A stretch of DNA of 64,000 bases from SG8-4 sp964598225 (GTDB lineage: Bacteria > Planctomycetota > Phycisphaerae > Sedimentisphaerales > Anaerobacaceae): assembly GCA_964598225.1 (NCBI GenBank), contig CAZRBG010000022.1, positions 1 to 64,000 on the forward strand, read 5' to 3'. This document shows, one piece after another, positions 43,703-52,548 of this stretch. A program made the translations under genes and the position numbers. Positions within the stretch are counted from its first letter, which is position 1, and every line of letters starts with the position of its first letter. Under the pieces are notes generated by a model that did no database searches, was not told the DNA's origin, and saw only the letters and a program-made list of their open reading frames with translations.

Positions 43703-43975
43703 CATAACGAGCATTTGTGACCATGGTAAAAGCTCCATCGCAGCAATTGAGATTGACACATACTTTTTTCTCAGCACGAAGAGAGACACGACGGTTTAAG
43801 AAAACATGCGTCTTAGAATCCTCAGCTTGTGAATGCGTTTCCTTTCTCCGATCAAATGGTTGTTAATACCCTTTTCTACCATCGACCAGAGAAAGGATTG
43901 CTTCAAGGTCCCAGTTTAATGTGCGAAAACCAAACTACATTATCGGCATATTCAAGTTTGCTCGCGCGTTAATCC

Positions 43976-44611
43976 TCAATTCCAGAATTTGTCGATACCA
44001 CTGTAGATATCTGTATCGGTTATATAAACACCGTAGAATCCCATCTTTGACTCTATCGTCGCGACCGATCCGCACGGATTCACACTGTCGACTACTGACG
44101 TGTGGTTGCCAGAGTGCTGACAGAGACAACCAGAATACGCTTGCCATTCTTGAATTTCCGTATAGTCATCCTGAAAAACGTACTGGTTCTCCGGACCTGT
44201 AAGGTGCGGAGGATAACCAGTCGCCCAGCTATGACAAGTATTATGAATAGTAGCCGATTCCGTTCTGTTTGTGGAAAAGCAATAGTAGCGGTGAGCTTCT
44301 ATCCACCGATCGGCACATTCTATCTCAGAACTTGTAAGGTCATTACAGGCTTCGGTATGCACGTGAGGTAACTTCCTAAGGTGCGACGTCCAGCAGCACC
44401 ACCACCATGTGTTGTTAAAGCACTTGTCGGCCGATGTGTCGTAATACTCCTGAAAAAATTTTGAGACCGTCGTCTCATAGCCTTGCTCATTCATTAGGTT
44501 AATATCGAACCATTGAATGTCTCCGTTAGCTGCCATGATCGACGCAGACTCGCCCAAAACAAGAGATACTACTGCGATCCAGAATATTCTACTGCACACA
44601 ATAGGTTTCAT
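43976..44611 (-). CDS. Cysteine- and tryptophan-rich secreted protein, unknown function
   Basis: A 211-residue exported protein. The ATG at 44611 has GGAAGGGAG about 9 bases upstream and gives a signal peptide (about 1-28). The mature part has roughly a dozen Cys, including NNTWWWCCWTSHLRK, HTEACNDLTSSEIECADRW and YSGCLCQHSGNH, with many aromatic and His residues. The spacing is not a haem or ferredoxin pattern; disulfide stabilisation or metal binding are both possible. There is no recognisable family. It stands alone, more AT-rich than its neighbours, which may mean it was acquired. Confidence 0.65.
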   Translation of the reverse strand: MKPIVCSRIFWIAVVSLVLGESASIMAANGDIQWFDINLMNEQGYETTVSKFFQEYYDTSADKCFNNTWWWCCWTSHLRKLPHVHTEACNDLTSSEIECADRWIEAHRYYCFSTNRTESATIHNTCHSWATGYPPHLTGPENQYVFQDDYTEIQEWQAYSGCLCQHSGNHTSVVDSVNPCGSVATIESKMGFYGVYITDTDIYSGIDKFWN

Positions 44612-44683
44612 ATGTAATGCTCCCTTCCTGTCTTTGGTAATTATCATGAAACAGATTAACTCGATTTAGATCATCAATGTCAG

Positions 44684-45676
44684 CTATCGCATTGTTGCAT
44701 CACCTCCCTTGCTCTCTCCTTCAAGATAGGCCACGGCGAACTCCATTACAACGCACTGCTTCCTCTCAAGGTTCCAGTCGTCAGATCGGGTCTGTCTATG
44801 TTCAGCATATCTTTTCAAGACCTGTAGCTGCTCGGTGGACATTTCTTTCTGCAACTCTAATCTACTGCTAAGAGTGTTCAGGAACTTGTCACAGGCAAAG
44901 GCAAATATGAGTCCGGACTTGGATGAAGCCCAGTCGTCATTGGTAAACTCGAAATACGCCTTACCCGCCTTCTACAGTCTAAGGTACATTTTGGCCAGCA
45001 AATGCAGCGTGGTTGCATCGTCGTCCACATGTGCAAGAAGATAAGGGAATGCCTTACCTCCGCCTGGATGCATAACAGAAGGTTGCCAGGGCAGGTTCGG
45101 GCCACGTTTACGTATGAGAGGTAATTCATCCAGATAGACGTGGCACATCTTCACCAGTTTATCGAGAAGTTCTCGTCTTTCCTGCTCACTTCCGGAGGTC
45201 GCAACTTCCAGCAGGGCTTTCACACGGGGATGATCCTGCAGAGTCGCTAAATACCTTTCGGCAGCGGCGAAATCGGCTTCCATTACGGTATCCCCAACAG
45301 AAAACGTCTTGTAAAGTAGATTCTCGGCTTTCTCGGGTGTGCTTTCCCTGCTTACTTCTTCAGCAAGGAGCCTTTCGCGCTCAGCGAATTGTCTCTTTCT
45401 GATAGCGAATAGCTCTTTTTCCATATTGAAATCGAAGCCTGGCAAGTCGCTAATATCTATTTCAGGCTGGGATTCCTCTTGTGGCACATTCGAAGCACTG
45501 CTTGAGACGTTCGATATAGATGGGGTAGACTCAATAGGAAGTTCCTGATTATCCGCTGGTTCATCGAACTGTCTAACTTGTTTGGTCTTCGAGGAATGGA
45601 ACAGCCAATAGATAAGACATCCGATAACTATTACACCAATGCTGACAGCCAGTATTCTATGCGGTTTTTTACACAT
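44684..45676 (-). pseudogene. Membrane-anchored protein interrupted by an in-frame amber codon
   Basis: The first 234 codons encode a bitopic protein: MCKKPHRILAVSIGVIVIG then a membrane helix at about 8-26, a Ser/Pro/Glu-rich linker, and a helical domain (FDFNMEKELFAIRKRQFAER). The frame stops at TAG (44972-44974) after AKMYLRL. It then continues without another stop for 95 codons, reading KAGKAYFEFTNDDWASSKSG then FAFACDKFLNTLSSRLELQK and KRYAEHRQTRSDDWNLERKQ to TAG at 44684. This is normal-looking helical protein sequence. The simplest reading is CAG (Gln) to TAG in a 330-residue protein. Readthrough or assembly error are alternatives. The family is not recognised. Confidence 0.65.
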
Positions 45677-45957
45677 CGAGATTCCTCTTTCTTTTCAAAA
45701 TTTTTTGCAATTCTAGGTTAATTCACGCCATAAGCAGTAAATTTTCTTCAGATTTCAACATTATGCACCTGTTTATAGCATAAACAGCTCTTATTCTCTG
45801 TTCTCTATAACTATATGCGTATCTGAACAAGCAAATGTTGATCGGAATTCCGTGAAAAAATTCAAAAAAAAAAGTTAAATTTTGCAGGCAAATCGCCGAT
45901 TCTCACCGGAACGTTGAACAGTTCTTGGCCTGAATTCAGGTCGAAGGGATAGACCTA
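45677..45957. other. AT-rich intergenic stretch
   Basis: No gene is visible. The stretch includes a run of A bases near 45857-45875 and is one of the most AT-rich parts of the window. It probably carries the promoter of the amber-interrupted gene. Confidence 0.4.
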
Positions 45958-47043
45958 CTACGCCAAATTGGGCAACATGGGTGAATGGGGGCAACTTCGG
46001 GTTAGGATTTTGTGGCCCGTTTTTGTTACGAGGACGTCGTCTTCTATTCTTACGCCTAATTTGCCGTGGATGTATATTCCGGGCTCGATTGTTATTATCT
46101 GGCCAGCTTTGAGTTTGCCTTTGGCGTCGGGCTTTAGAAAGGGCGATTCGTGGATTTCCAGGCCGAAGCCGTGGCCTGTTCCGTGGCCGTAGACGGGCAG
46201 GTCGGCCTCGGCGATTGTCTGCCGGGCGGCGGCGTCGATTTCGGTCAGCTTGACACCGGTTCTGATCCTCTTTATCGCCGCGGCCTGGGCCTGCTCGACG
46301 GCGTCGAAGACTTTCTTATAAAACGCGGTCGGCTCTCCAATTGCGAAGCATCTTGTGATATCGCTGCAATAGCCTTTGTATCTTGCGCCGAAGTCGATCA
46401 GCACAGTGTCTTTTTTCTTAAGCTTTCTCCGGCTCGGCTGGTGGTGCGGGCGGGATGCGTTGGGGCCGAAGGCGACGATTGTCTCGAAACTGTTGCGTCC
46501 TTTTAGTTTTCGGATTTGGAAATCGAGCATCCCGGCCAGCTCACTCTCGCTGATGCCGGGCCTGATATAAGTCAACGTTTGCCGCAGGGCACGGGTTGAA
46601 ATGGAAGCGGCGGATTTAATTGCGGCGATTTCGCTATCGTCCTTGACGGTGCGAGCGTTTTCGATGATGTCCTCTGCCGTTTTGGATCGCCCCTTGACGG
46701 TCTCCTTCAATTGCTCGAATTCGGCCACTGAAATAGAACCCTCTACAGTGACGGTCCGCACGGATTTCAGTTTCCTGACCAGCTCGGCTACGGCGTCGCT
46801 CATTGGCCCGGCCCGGTCGATTATCCTGCACGCGGGGCATTCCTTTTGCGCCTGCTCGGTATAACGGCTGTCGGTGAGAAGGTAGACACGGCTCTTCGTC
46901 AGAAGCGCCCAGCTATCTTCTCCGAGGAAACCGGTTATGTAAGTCACGTTAGCGGGCTTTGTCACCAGCAGACAGCTAATCCTTTTCTTGCTCAATACGC
47001 GGCGAATCGATCTAATGCGTCTTTTTATTACTTCTTTGCTCAT
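45958..47043 (-). CDS. Xaa-Pro peptidase family protein (M24, aminopeptidase P-like)
   Basis: A 361-residue cytoplasmic metallopeptidase. The creatinase-like N-terminal domain covers about 1-130, and the pita-bread domain follows. Metal ligands are visible in order: Asp in TVLIDFGARYKGYCSDITR (two Asp), His in YGHGTGHGFGLEIHESP, Glu in IITIEPGIY and Glu in VRIEDDVLVT. These are all five expected ligands. It would remove N-terminal residues before proline from peptides. The ATG has GGAGA upstream. It is divergent from the candidate small RNA at 47169. Confidence 0.94.
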   Translation of the reverse strand: MSKEVIKRRIRSIRRVLSKKRISCLLVTKPANVTYITGFLGEDSWALLTKSRVYLLTDSRYTEQAQKECPACRIIDRAGPMSDAVAELVRKLKSVRTVTVEGSISVAEFEQLKETVKGRSKTAEDIIENARTVKDDSEIAAIKSAASISTRALRQTLTYIRPGISESELAGMLDFQIRKLKGRNSFETIVAFGPNASRPHHQPSRRKLKKKDTVLIDFGARYKGYCSDITRCFAIGEPTAFYKKVFDAVEQAQAAAIKRIRTGVKLTEIDAAARQTIAEADLPVYGHGTGHGFGLEIHESPFLKPDAKGKLKAGQIITIEPGIYIHGKLGVRIEDDVLVTKTGHKILTRSCPHSPMLPNLA

Positions 47044-47132
47044 TTCAGATCATTCTCCGATTTACCTAACGGTGTCATAAGCCAATATTTACATCAATCT
47101 CGGAAGAATTGAAAGTTTTTCCGCCGGCTCAT

Positions 47133-47162
47133 TTGGCCGGGTACGGATTTATTTTTTATACT
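47133..47162 (+). promoter_or_regulatory. Promoter of the candidate small RNA
   Basis: TTGGCC (47133-47138), 18-base spacer, TATACT (47157-47162). No open frame starts downstream before the terminator, which supports a non-coding transcript. Confidence 0.5.
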
Positions 47163-47168
47163 TTGAGT

Positions 47169-47333
47169 GTAAAACAATCGGCTGGGGGGCAACCCGGTCG
47201 GCCGACGGCAAAAGGGATGGAGGGGACTCTTTTGCCGAACGCCGAGGCTGATATTTGATGTTTTCCGCAAGGGCGAGGGAAAGGCTGTGGAATACATTTT
47301 TCCGCGCAGGACGGCTGTAGCCGTCCTTTTTTT
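47169..47333 (+). ncRNA. Candidate structured small RNA, about 165 nt
   Basis: The stretch lies between a promoter and an intrinsic terminator and has no plausible gene. Several stems can be drawn: AAAACA (47171-47176) with TGTTTT (47259-47264); ATCGGC (47177-47182) with GCTGAT (47247-47252, with a G-U pair); an inner CGGCAAAAG/CTTTTGCCG hairpin (47206-47214 with 47229-47237) with a 14-base GGATGGAGGGGACT loop; and a small GGG/CCC hairpin at about 47184-47194. It lacks the core motifs of SRP RNA, RNase P RNA, tmRNA and the riboswitch classes I know. A 6S-like or planctomycete-specific RNA is possible. Downstream rhomboid control is less likely because the terminator is 170 bases before that gene. 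Confidence 0.55.
47309..47333 (+). terminator. Intrinsic terminator of the candidate small RNA
   Basis: GGACGGC (47309-47315), loop TGTA, GCCGTCC (47320-47326), then seven T bases. Confidence 0.85.
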
Positions 47334-47504
47334 GCGCCTTGTCAGAACCGGTTCCTGCCGTTACAATGCAAATCTCTTTGGATCATGGATGTATCGCTTT
47401 AACCGTTAGATTCCTGCACTATTCGGCCCGATCCGAGACTTGACGAATTCTGAAATTGAAAAGGTAAATGGAAAAGTCACCCCGGCCCGCCGGGATTTTA
47501 CAGT

Positions 47505-48677
47505 ATGTTATTGCCCATTAGAACAAACATTTCGCCGAGACATACGCCGTATGCCAACTACGCGATTATCGTCGCCAATGTAATTATTTACTTCCTGCAG
47601 CTCGGAGTAGATCCCGCGACCGGCTCCTTAACTTTCCGCCAGTGGGTTGGGTACTTCACGCTCCACGGCGAAGGCAGGCCGGAACTCTGGCAGTTTGTCA
47701 GCTACGCCTTCCTGCACGGGGATTTCCTGCACATTCTGGGCAACATGTACTTTCTCTACATGTTCGGCAATAACGTCAACGATAAGTTGGGAAACATCGG
47801 GTACACATGTTTCTTCCTTTCCGGGGCTGTTTTCAGCGGGGTAGGCCACGTATTGGCCGGCGGCGGTGATGTTATAGGAGCCAGCGGCGCCGTTGCCGCC
47901 GTAACGGGGGCATATCTCGTACTGTTCCCGCAGACGCTGATAACCGTGCTGTACTGGTTTTTCTTCATTGGCACAATCGAGGTGCCTGCGCTGTATCTTA
48001 TCTTGCTCAAGATGATCCTGTTCGATAATATCATCGCGCAGAGTTCCGCCTACGTTGCTTACGACGCTCATTTGAGCGGGTACGCGATGGGTATTATTTC
48101 CATGGTTTTCTTTCTCGCAACGGGCATTCTCACGGGCAGCAGCTTCGATTTGTGGGCGATGGTGAAACGTTGGAATCGCCGCCGGAGATACCGCGACGTC
48201 GTATCGAGCGGCTACAATCCTTTTACAGGCCGAAGGCCCGCTAAAGGCGTTAGAATTAAAGATACCGTCCAGACTCCCGCTCAGAAAGAAAAGCGAAAGC
48301 GCGCCGAGAAGCTTCGCAGAGAGATCACCGAAAGGCTCGATCAGCGTAATCTGCCGGCTGCGACGGATATCTACCTCGAACTGATGAGTCTGGACAGCGA
48401 GCAGATTCTGCCGCGCCAGCAATTGCTTGATATCGCCAACCAGCTCGCCGGTGAAGGCAGGCACGCCGAATCGGCCCGCGCTTACGAGCAGTTCCTCAGC
48501 CACTACAGCAATTACGAATATAAAGAGCAGATCGAGCTGATGCTCGGAATCCAGTATTCGCGATATCTAAACCAGCCAGAGGCGGCGATTAAACACCTTC
48601 AGGCCGCTGCAGAAAAGCTCGCCGATCCGGACCAGTTGAAAATGTGCCGCGACGAGCTTGCCGGTTTGCAGCAGTGA
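47505..48677 (+). CDS. Rhomboid-family intramembrane serine protease with soluble C-terminal domain
   Basis: A 390-residue membrane protease. Six helices span about 18-215. The substrate-loop motif ELWQFVSYAFLHGDFLHILGN (about 60-80, conserved His and Asn), the catalytic GASGAVAAVTGAY (Ser at about 127) and the helix-6 AHLSGYAMG with the catalytic His are all present. After the membrane part comes a basic linker (KRWNRRRRYRD) and a helical TPR-like domain (AARAYEQFLSHY-type repeats, about 265-390) in the cytoplasm. The function would be cleavage of membrane-anchored proteins. The SD is weak. The gene stands alone between the candidate RNA and the SH3b gene. Confidence 0.93.
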   Translation: MLLPIRTNISPRHTPYANYAIIVANVIIYFLQLGVDPATGSLTFRQWVGYFTLHGEGRPELWQFVSYAFLHGDFLHILGNMYFLYMFGNNVNDKLGNIGYTCFFLSGAVFSGVGHVLAGGGDVIGASGAVAAVTGAYLVLFPQTLITVLYWFFFIGTIEVPALYLILLKMILFDNIIAQSSAYVAYDAHLSGYAMGIISMVFFLATGILTGSSFDLWAMVKRWNRRRRYRDVVSSGYNPFTGRRPAKGVRIKDTVQTPAQKEKRKRAEKLRREITERLDQRNLPAATDIYLELMSLDSEQILPRQQLLDIANQLAGEGRHAESARAYEQFLSHYSNYEYKEQIELMLGIQYSRYLNQPEAAIKHLQAAAEKLADPDQLKMCRDELAGLQQ

Positions 48678-48704
48678 AAAACGGCTCTGGACCCAAAAAA
48701 AGAG

Positions 48705-48733
48705 TTGACAATGACCTGCTTCGGGGCTAATTT
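48705..48733 (+). promoter_or_regulatory. Sigma-70-like promoter for the SH3b protein gene
   Basis: TTGACA (48705-48710), 17-base spacer, TAATTT (48728-48733). The ATG is 75 bases downstream behind GGGAG. Confidence 0.6.
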
Positions 48734-48807
48734 AAAATAAAGGAATCGCTTGGCGATTCAAGAATTTTGGGCTATAGGGACAACGGTTATTTATAGGGAG
48801 ATAGAAA

Positions 48808-50232
48808 ATGTCATTCCGCAAGAAGATGTTAAGAGACCGAAAAGTAAATCGCCGGAACAGGGAAGTCGTTGCCATACCATTTCCGAGCCGCTCAGTCTTG
48901 CTTTTGCTGACAATTGCCGTTGCTCTCACGGGATCAACTGCTATCGGTCAGCAGCCTAAGGCGCCCGCCGGTGATGAGTCCGAAAAGAGTACGGATAAAA
49001 CAACGGCACAGACCTTTCCGTTCATGGCCGAGATTACCGGCGACAACGTGTACTTCCGCTCCGGGCCCGGCACGAATTTCTACGAGTGCGGCAAGCTCAA
49101 CAAGGGCGACAAGGTAAAAGTCGTCAGCAAGCAGTTTAGCTGGTACCGCATAGTTCCGCCGCCGAAGAGCTTTGCATGGATTTCGATGAAGTATGTTAAA
49201 CCCGATCCGGCTAACCCGGACTACGGGATTGTAGAGGGCGACCGCGTGCGTGTCTACGCCGGCTCCAACCGCGTTCCGCCGCACTATTCCACGAGCTTGC
49301 TGGGAAAGCTCAATAAAGGTGACAGAGTCAGGTTGCTGGGCGAACAGTTGGACGAGTATTACAAGATTGCCCCTCCGCCCTCGACGTATCTCTGGGTCAG
49401 CACGTATTTCACCAAACCGCTGCCGCCGGAGAAAAAGAAAACCACTGTAGCGAAAGCTGAAGAGGACGAGGCGGAAGAAGAGGCTGAAACTCCCGATGAG
49501 CCGAAGCCGGCCGGTTCTGTGCCGAAGGTGGTCAAAATCGATCCATCGTCTGAACAGGAGGAGGTAGCCGTAACGCCTCCTGAGCCGTCGGATACAAAGC
49601 CGCCGGTTGCGGAAGAAGTAGAAGTCGTTCCCTCGACCCCGCTCGAACGGTACCGGGCCATACAGGAGATCATAAAGGCCGAGAGGAAGAAAAGACCTAT
49701 AAAAGAGCAGGATTACACGCAGATAAAGAAAGACCTCGCCGAGATAGCCAAGGATGAGGACGCGGGCAAAGTCGCCGTCTATGCGAAGAAAGTGCTGGAA
49801 AGAGTACAGGCGCTGGAACTTGCCATTTCCGCGACGGATCAGTTGAAGACACGAAACGAGCACCTGGAGAAAACCTTCGCGGCCATCGAGAAGGAGTACA
49901 CAGAGAGACTTGCAGAAGTCAAGAACATGGGCGACTACGCGGTCACCGGGACGTTGCAACCCTTTACGCTTTACGGCGAAGGTCACTACCGAATCGTCGA
50001 CGAATCCGGCCAGATGATCTGTTACGCTCTGCCGAGCAAGCAGGCGAAGCAGATGAACTTGAGCAGCCTGATCGGTAAGAAGGTGGGACTCAAAGGAACA
50101 ATCCAGCCGCACCTGCCGACCAAAAAGGCTATGATCCGCTTCACGGAGATAGTGCCGTTAAGCGGCGAGGCCCAGGAACGGGTCGTCTCTGTTGAAACCG
50201 AAAGCACAACGGACAAACCCGTCCAGGAATAG
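48808..50232 (+). CDS. Exported protein with two bacterial SH3 domains
   Basis: A 474-residue protein with a basic N-terminus (RKKMLRDRKVNRRNREVV) and a hydrophobic segment at about 29-47 that is a signal peptide or anchor. Two SH3b-type repeats follow: ITGDNVYFRSGPGTNFYECG (about 75-94) and a second from VEGDRVRVYAGSNRVPPHYS (about 142-161), both ending in a WISMKYV/WVSTYFT strand. After these come an acidic, Pro-rich linker (about 205-275), a coiled-coil region (about 290-380) and a small beta domain with TGTLQPFTLYGEGHYRIVDE. SH3b domains usually bind cell-wall peptides or polysaccharide, so an envelope role is likely. Confidence 0.82.
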   Translation: MSFRKKMLRDRKVNRRNREVVAIPFPSRSVLLLLTIAVALTGSTAIGQQPKAPAGDESEKSTDKTTAQTFPFMAEITGDNVYFRSGPGTNFYECGKLNKGDKVKVVSKQFSWYRIVPPPKSFAWISMKYVKPDPANPDYGIVEGDRVRVYAGSNRVPPHYSTSLLGKLNKGDRVRLLGEQLDEYYKIAPPPSTYLWVSTYFTKPLPPEKKKTTVAKAEEDEAEEEAETPDEPKPAGSVPKVVKIDPSSEQEEVAVTPPEPSDTKPPVAEEVEVVPSTPLERYRAIQEIIKAERKKRPIKEQDYTQIKKDLAEIAKDEDAGKVAVYAKKVLERVQALELAISATDQLKTRNEHLEKTFAAIEKEYTERLAEVKNMGDYAVTGTLQPFTLYGEGHYRIVDESGQMICYALPSKQAKQMNLSSLIGKKVGLKGTIQPHLPTKKAMIRFTEIVPLSGEAQERVVSVETESTTDKPVQE

Positions 50233-50263
50233 TCTTCGATGTGGACCTTTGGTGGACCTCTTG

Positions 50264-50396
50264 GGCGGGGCAACCCATTCGACTTCGCTCAGAGCCTGCC
50301 TCTTCGGCGATACTCAGGGCAAGCTCTGAGAATGCAGGGCGCGACATATCGCACCATTTACTGGTTCCAATATGGTTGGTGCGACGCATCGCACCC
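50264..50396. repeat. Composite of palindromic repeats (family B core plus a GGTGCGACGCATCGCACC palindrome)
   Basis: GGGCGGGGCAACCCATTCG then ACTTCGCTCAGAGCCTGCC (about 50264-50300) matches the core at 33797. A second element runs to GGTGCGACGCATCGCACC (about 50378-50395), with its inverse GCGACATATCGCACC near 50341. It fills the gap before the CE15-like gene. Confidence 0.65.
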
Positions 50397-50436
50397 TATG
50401 ACTTGTACATACCCTTCTTGAAAGGATGCTGGTGCT

Positions 50437-52449
50437 ATGCGCGTGATGAAGTTGTGCGTTCTACTGTTTGGGCTGTTTTGTATTCATGTAGTCAAGCCTG
50501 CACGGACTTTGCAGGCGAATGATAGACAACCCTGGCGAGCGAAGCCGGAGTTGTCCGATGCCGCCGCCAAGCGTCGGCCTGAGATCAACTATTACGAGGA
50601 AAAAGTTCCCGATTACACGCTGCCGGAGCTTCTGGTCGCCGAGGACGGGACGAAGATCGCCACGCCGCAGATGTGGAAAGAGGTTCGCCGCGGCGAGATA
50701 CTCGGACTATTCCGAAAGCACGTATACGGGCGCTCGCCCGGCCGACCTGACAAGCAGAGTTTCGAGGTGGTAAAGGTCGATCCGAAGGCGCTCGACGGGC
50801 GGGCGACACTAAAACGAGTTAAGATAACAGTTGGCGGGCCGAAAGGCCAACTGAGCACAACAATGTCGATCTTCCTGCCCAACTCGGCACGAGAGCCCGT
50901 GCCGCTTTTTCTGCTGCTGAGCCATCGCAGTCCCGATTCAACCGACTGGACCCGCAAAATCAGGAAACCTTTTTGGCCGGTAGAGCAGATCATAGCCCGC
51001 GGCTACGGCACGGCTGCGATTCAGGTTACGGACTTCGCGCCGGACCGCCGCGACGGCTGGAAGCACGGTGTCCACAAAATATTCGACGATCCCGGCGCAG
51101 GCTCAGGCGATGGTTGGGGGACGCTTTGCGCGTGGGCATGGACCGGAAGCAGGGCTATGGATTACTTCGAGACCGACGACGACATCGACAACGCGAAAGT
51201 GGCTGTCGTCGGACAGTCTCGCGGCGGCAAGACGGCGCTCTGGGCCGGGGCAAGAGACGAACGTTTCTCGATGGCCGTTTCCAATTGCTCCGGCTGCGGC
51301 GGGGCAGCGCTTAGCCGAAGGCGTTTCGGCGAAACGGTCAAGCGGATCAATACCAGCTTTCCTCACTGGTTCTGCGACAATTTCAACAAATACAACGACA
51401 ACGAAGACAGCCTGCCTGTCGATCAGCACATGTTGATCGCCCTGATGGCGCCGAGGTTAGCGTATGTAGCCAGCGCCGAGAACGATCTCTGGGCCGATCC
51501 GATGGGTGAGTTCCTCGCAGCAAAACATGTCAGCGAAATTTATGACCTGTTCGGCCTGAAAGGACTCGACGCCGAGAGTATTCCCCCGGTCGAAAGCCCC
51601 GTCCACTCCGGCCGCATCGGTCACCACATTCACGCCGGAAGACACGATCTGATCGAGTACGACTGGCAGCGATTCATGGACTTCGCCGACAGGCACCTAA
51701 GGAGCAGTGACGTTATTTTCTCGTGCGATTTCGAGTCTGACAACTGGTTCGAGCAATTCGGCATGAGCAAAAGGCCCGCACGCGTCGACACCGTCGCATC
51801 CGATCCGGCACGCAAGTTCGAACCGCTTTTGGGAAAAGCGCTACGAATCAAAGTCGATCGTGGCGGCCATTACGGCACGAGCATCACGTACCGTTTCAAA
51901 GAACAAATCGGCGCTGAGCCGGAAGAGATTTGTTTTAGGTATTACCTGCGTTTCGGCGATGACTGGAACCCGCAGCGCGGCGGCAAGCTGCCCGGTATCT
52001 CCGGAACCTACAACCGCGCCGGCTGGGGTGGGCGCCCCTCGAACGGACGCAACGGATGGTCGGCCCGCGGCCTGTTCAGGGGACAATCAAACGGCAAAAC
52101 GCCGGTCGGTTACTACTGTTACCATGCCGATATGAGAGGCCGCTACGGTTCCGGATGGGTCTGGGAGCAGCAGAAGCGAGGTTATCTGGCCAACAATCAC
52201 TGGTACTGCATCGAGCAGTACGCCAAAATGAACACACCCGGCAAGAACGACGGCATCCTGCGGGCCTGGGTCGACGGCAAGCCCGCTTTCGAGAAGACGG
52301 ACATCCGCATGCGCGACGTCAATGCGCTCAAGATCGAAGCGATCTGGCTCAACGTATATCTCGGTGGCAAGTGGGCCGCCCGCAGCGACCACCACCTGTA
52401 TATCGACAACGTAACAATTTCCCGCAACTACATCGGCCCGGCTGAATGA
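50437..52449 (+). CDS. CE15-like glucuronoyl esterase fused to a polysaccharide-lyase-like domain
   Basis: A 670-residue exported protein (signal peptide about 1-27). Residues about 50-420 form an alpha/beta-hydrolase with VAVVGQSRGGKTALWAGARD (about 249-268), the G-x-S-R-x-G-K nucleophile motif of CE15 glucuronoyl esterases, and GHHIHAGRHDLIEYDWQRF carrying the catalytic His. From about 430 (VIFSCDFESDNWFEQFG) a second, jelly-roll-like domain begins, with FRYYLRFGDDWNPQRGGKLP and HHLYIDNVTISRNYIG. This resembles PL14- and alginate-lyase-like folds; I rate that as likely, not sure. The pair suggests attack on uronic-acid esters and the uronan backbone together. Confidence 0.78.
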   Translation: MRVMKLCVLLFGLFCIHVVKPARTLQANDRQPWRAKPELSDAAAKRRPEINYYEEKVPDYTLPELLVAEDGTKIATPQMWKEVRRGEILGLFRKHVYGRSPGRPDKQSFEVVKVDPKALDGRATLKRVKITVGGPKGQLSTTMSIFLPNSAREPVPLFLLLSHRSPDSTDWTRKIRKPFWPVEQIIARGYGTAAIQVTDFAPDRRDGWKHGVHKIFDDPGAGSGDGWGTLCAWAWTGSRAMDYFETDDDIDNAKVAVVGQSRGGKTALWAGARDERFSMAVSNCSGCGGAALSRRRFGETVKRINTSFPHWFCDNFNKYNDNEDSLPVDQHMLIALMAPRLAYVASAENDLWADPMGEFLAAKHVSEIYDLFGLKGLDAESIPPVESPVHSGRIGHHIHAGRHDLIEYDWQRFMDFADRHLRSSDVIFSCDFESDNWFEQFGMSKRPARVDTVASDPARKFEPLLGKALRIKVDRGGHYGTSITYRFKEQIGAEPEEICFRYYLRFGDDWNPQRGGKLPGISGTYNRAGWGGRPSNGRNGWSARGLFRGQSNGKTPVGYYCYHADMRGRYGSGWVWEQQKRGYLANNHWYCIEQYAKMNTPGKNDGILRAWVDGKPAFEKTDIRMRDVNALKIEAIWLNVYLGGKWAARSDHHLYIDNVTISRNYIGPAE

Positions 52450-52460
52450 GTCATTAAACA

Positions 52461-52484
52461 GGTAGAGTGTGCTCCGCACACCAC
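52461..52484. repeat. Palindromic repeat, family A variant
   Basis: GGTAGAGTGTGCTCCGCACACC with arms GTGTGC/GCACAC. It lies directly after the CE15-like gene. Confidence 0.6.
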
Positions 52485-52548
52485 AAGCAACAGTAGCACG
52501 CCGAAAGCCTGTTGTCCTCACTCGACTCAATTGTTAGAATATCCTTCC

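Noticed and set aside
47101..47333. The structured region as SRP RNA, RNase P RNA or tmRNA
   Set aside because: The GGAAGGAAGCAGCC-type SRP loop, the GAGGAAAGTCC RNase P motif and a tag reading frame are all absent.
48934..50112. A 392-codon minus-strand frame
   Set aside because: It is antisense to the SH3b protein gene and is Arg/Leu-rich as expected for a shadow frame.
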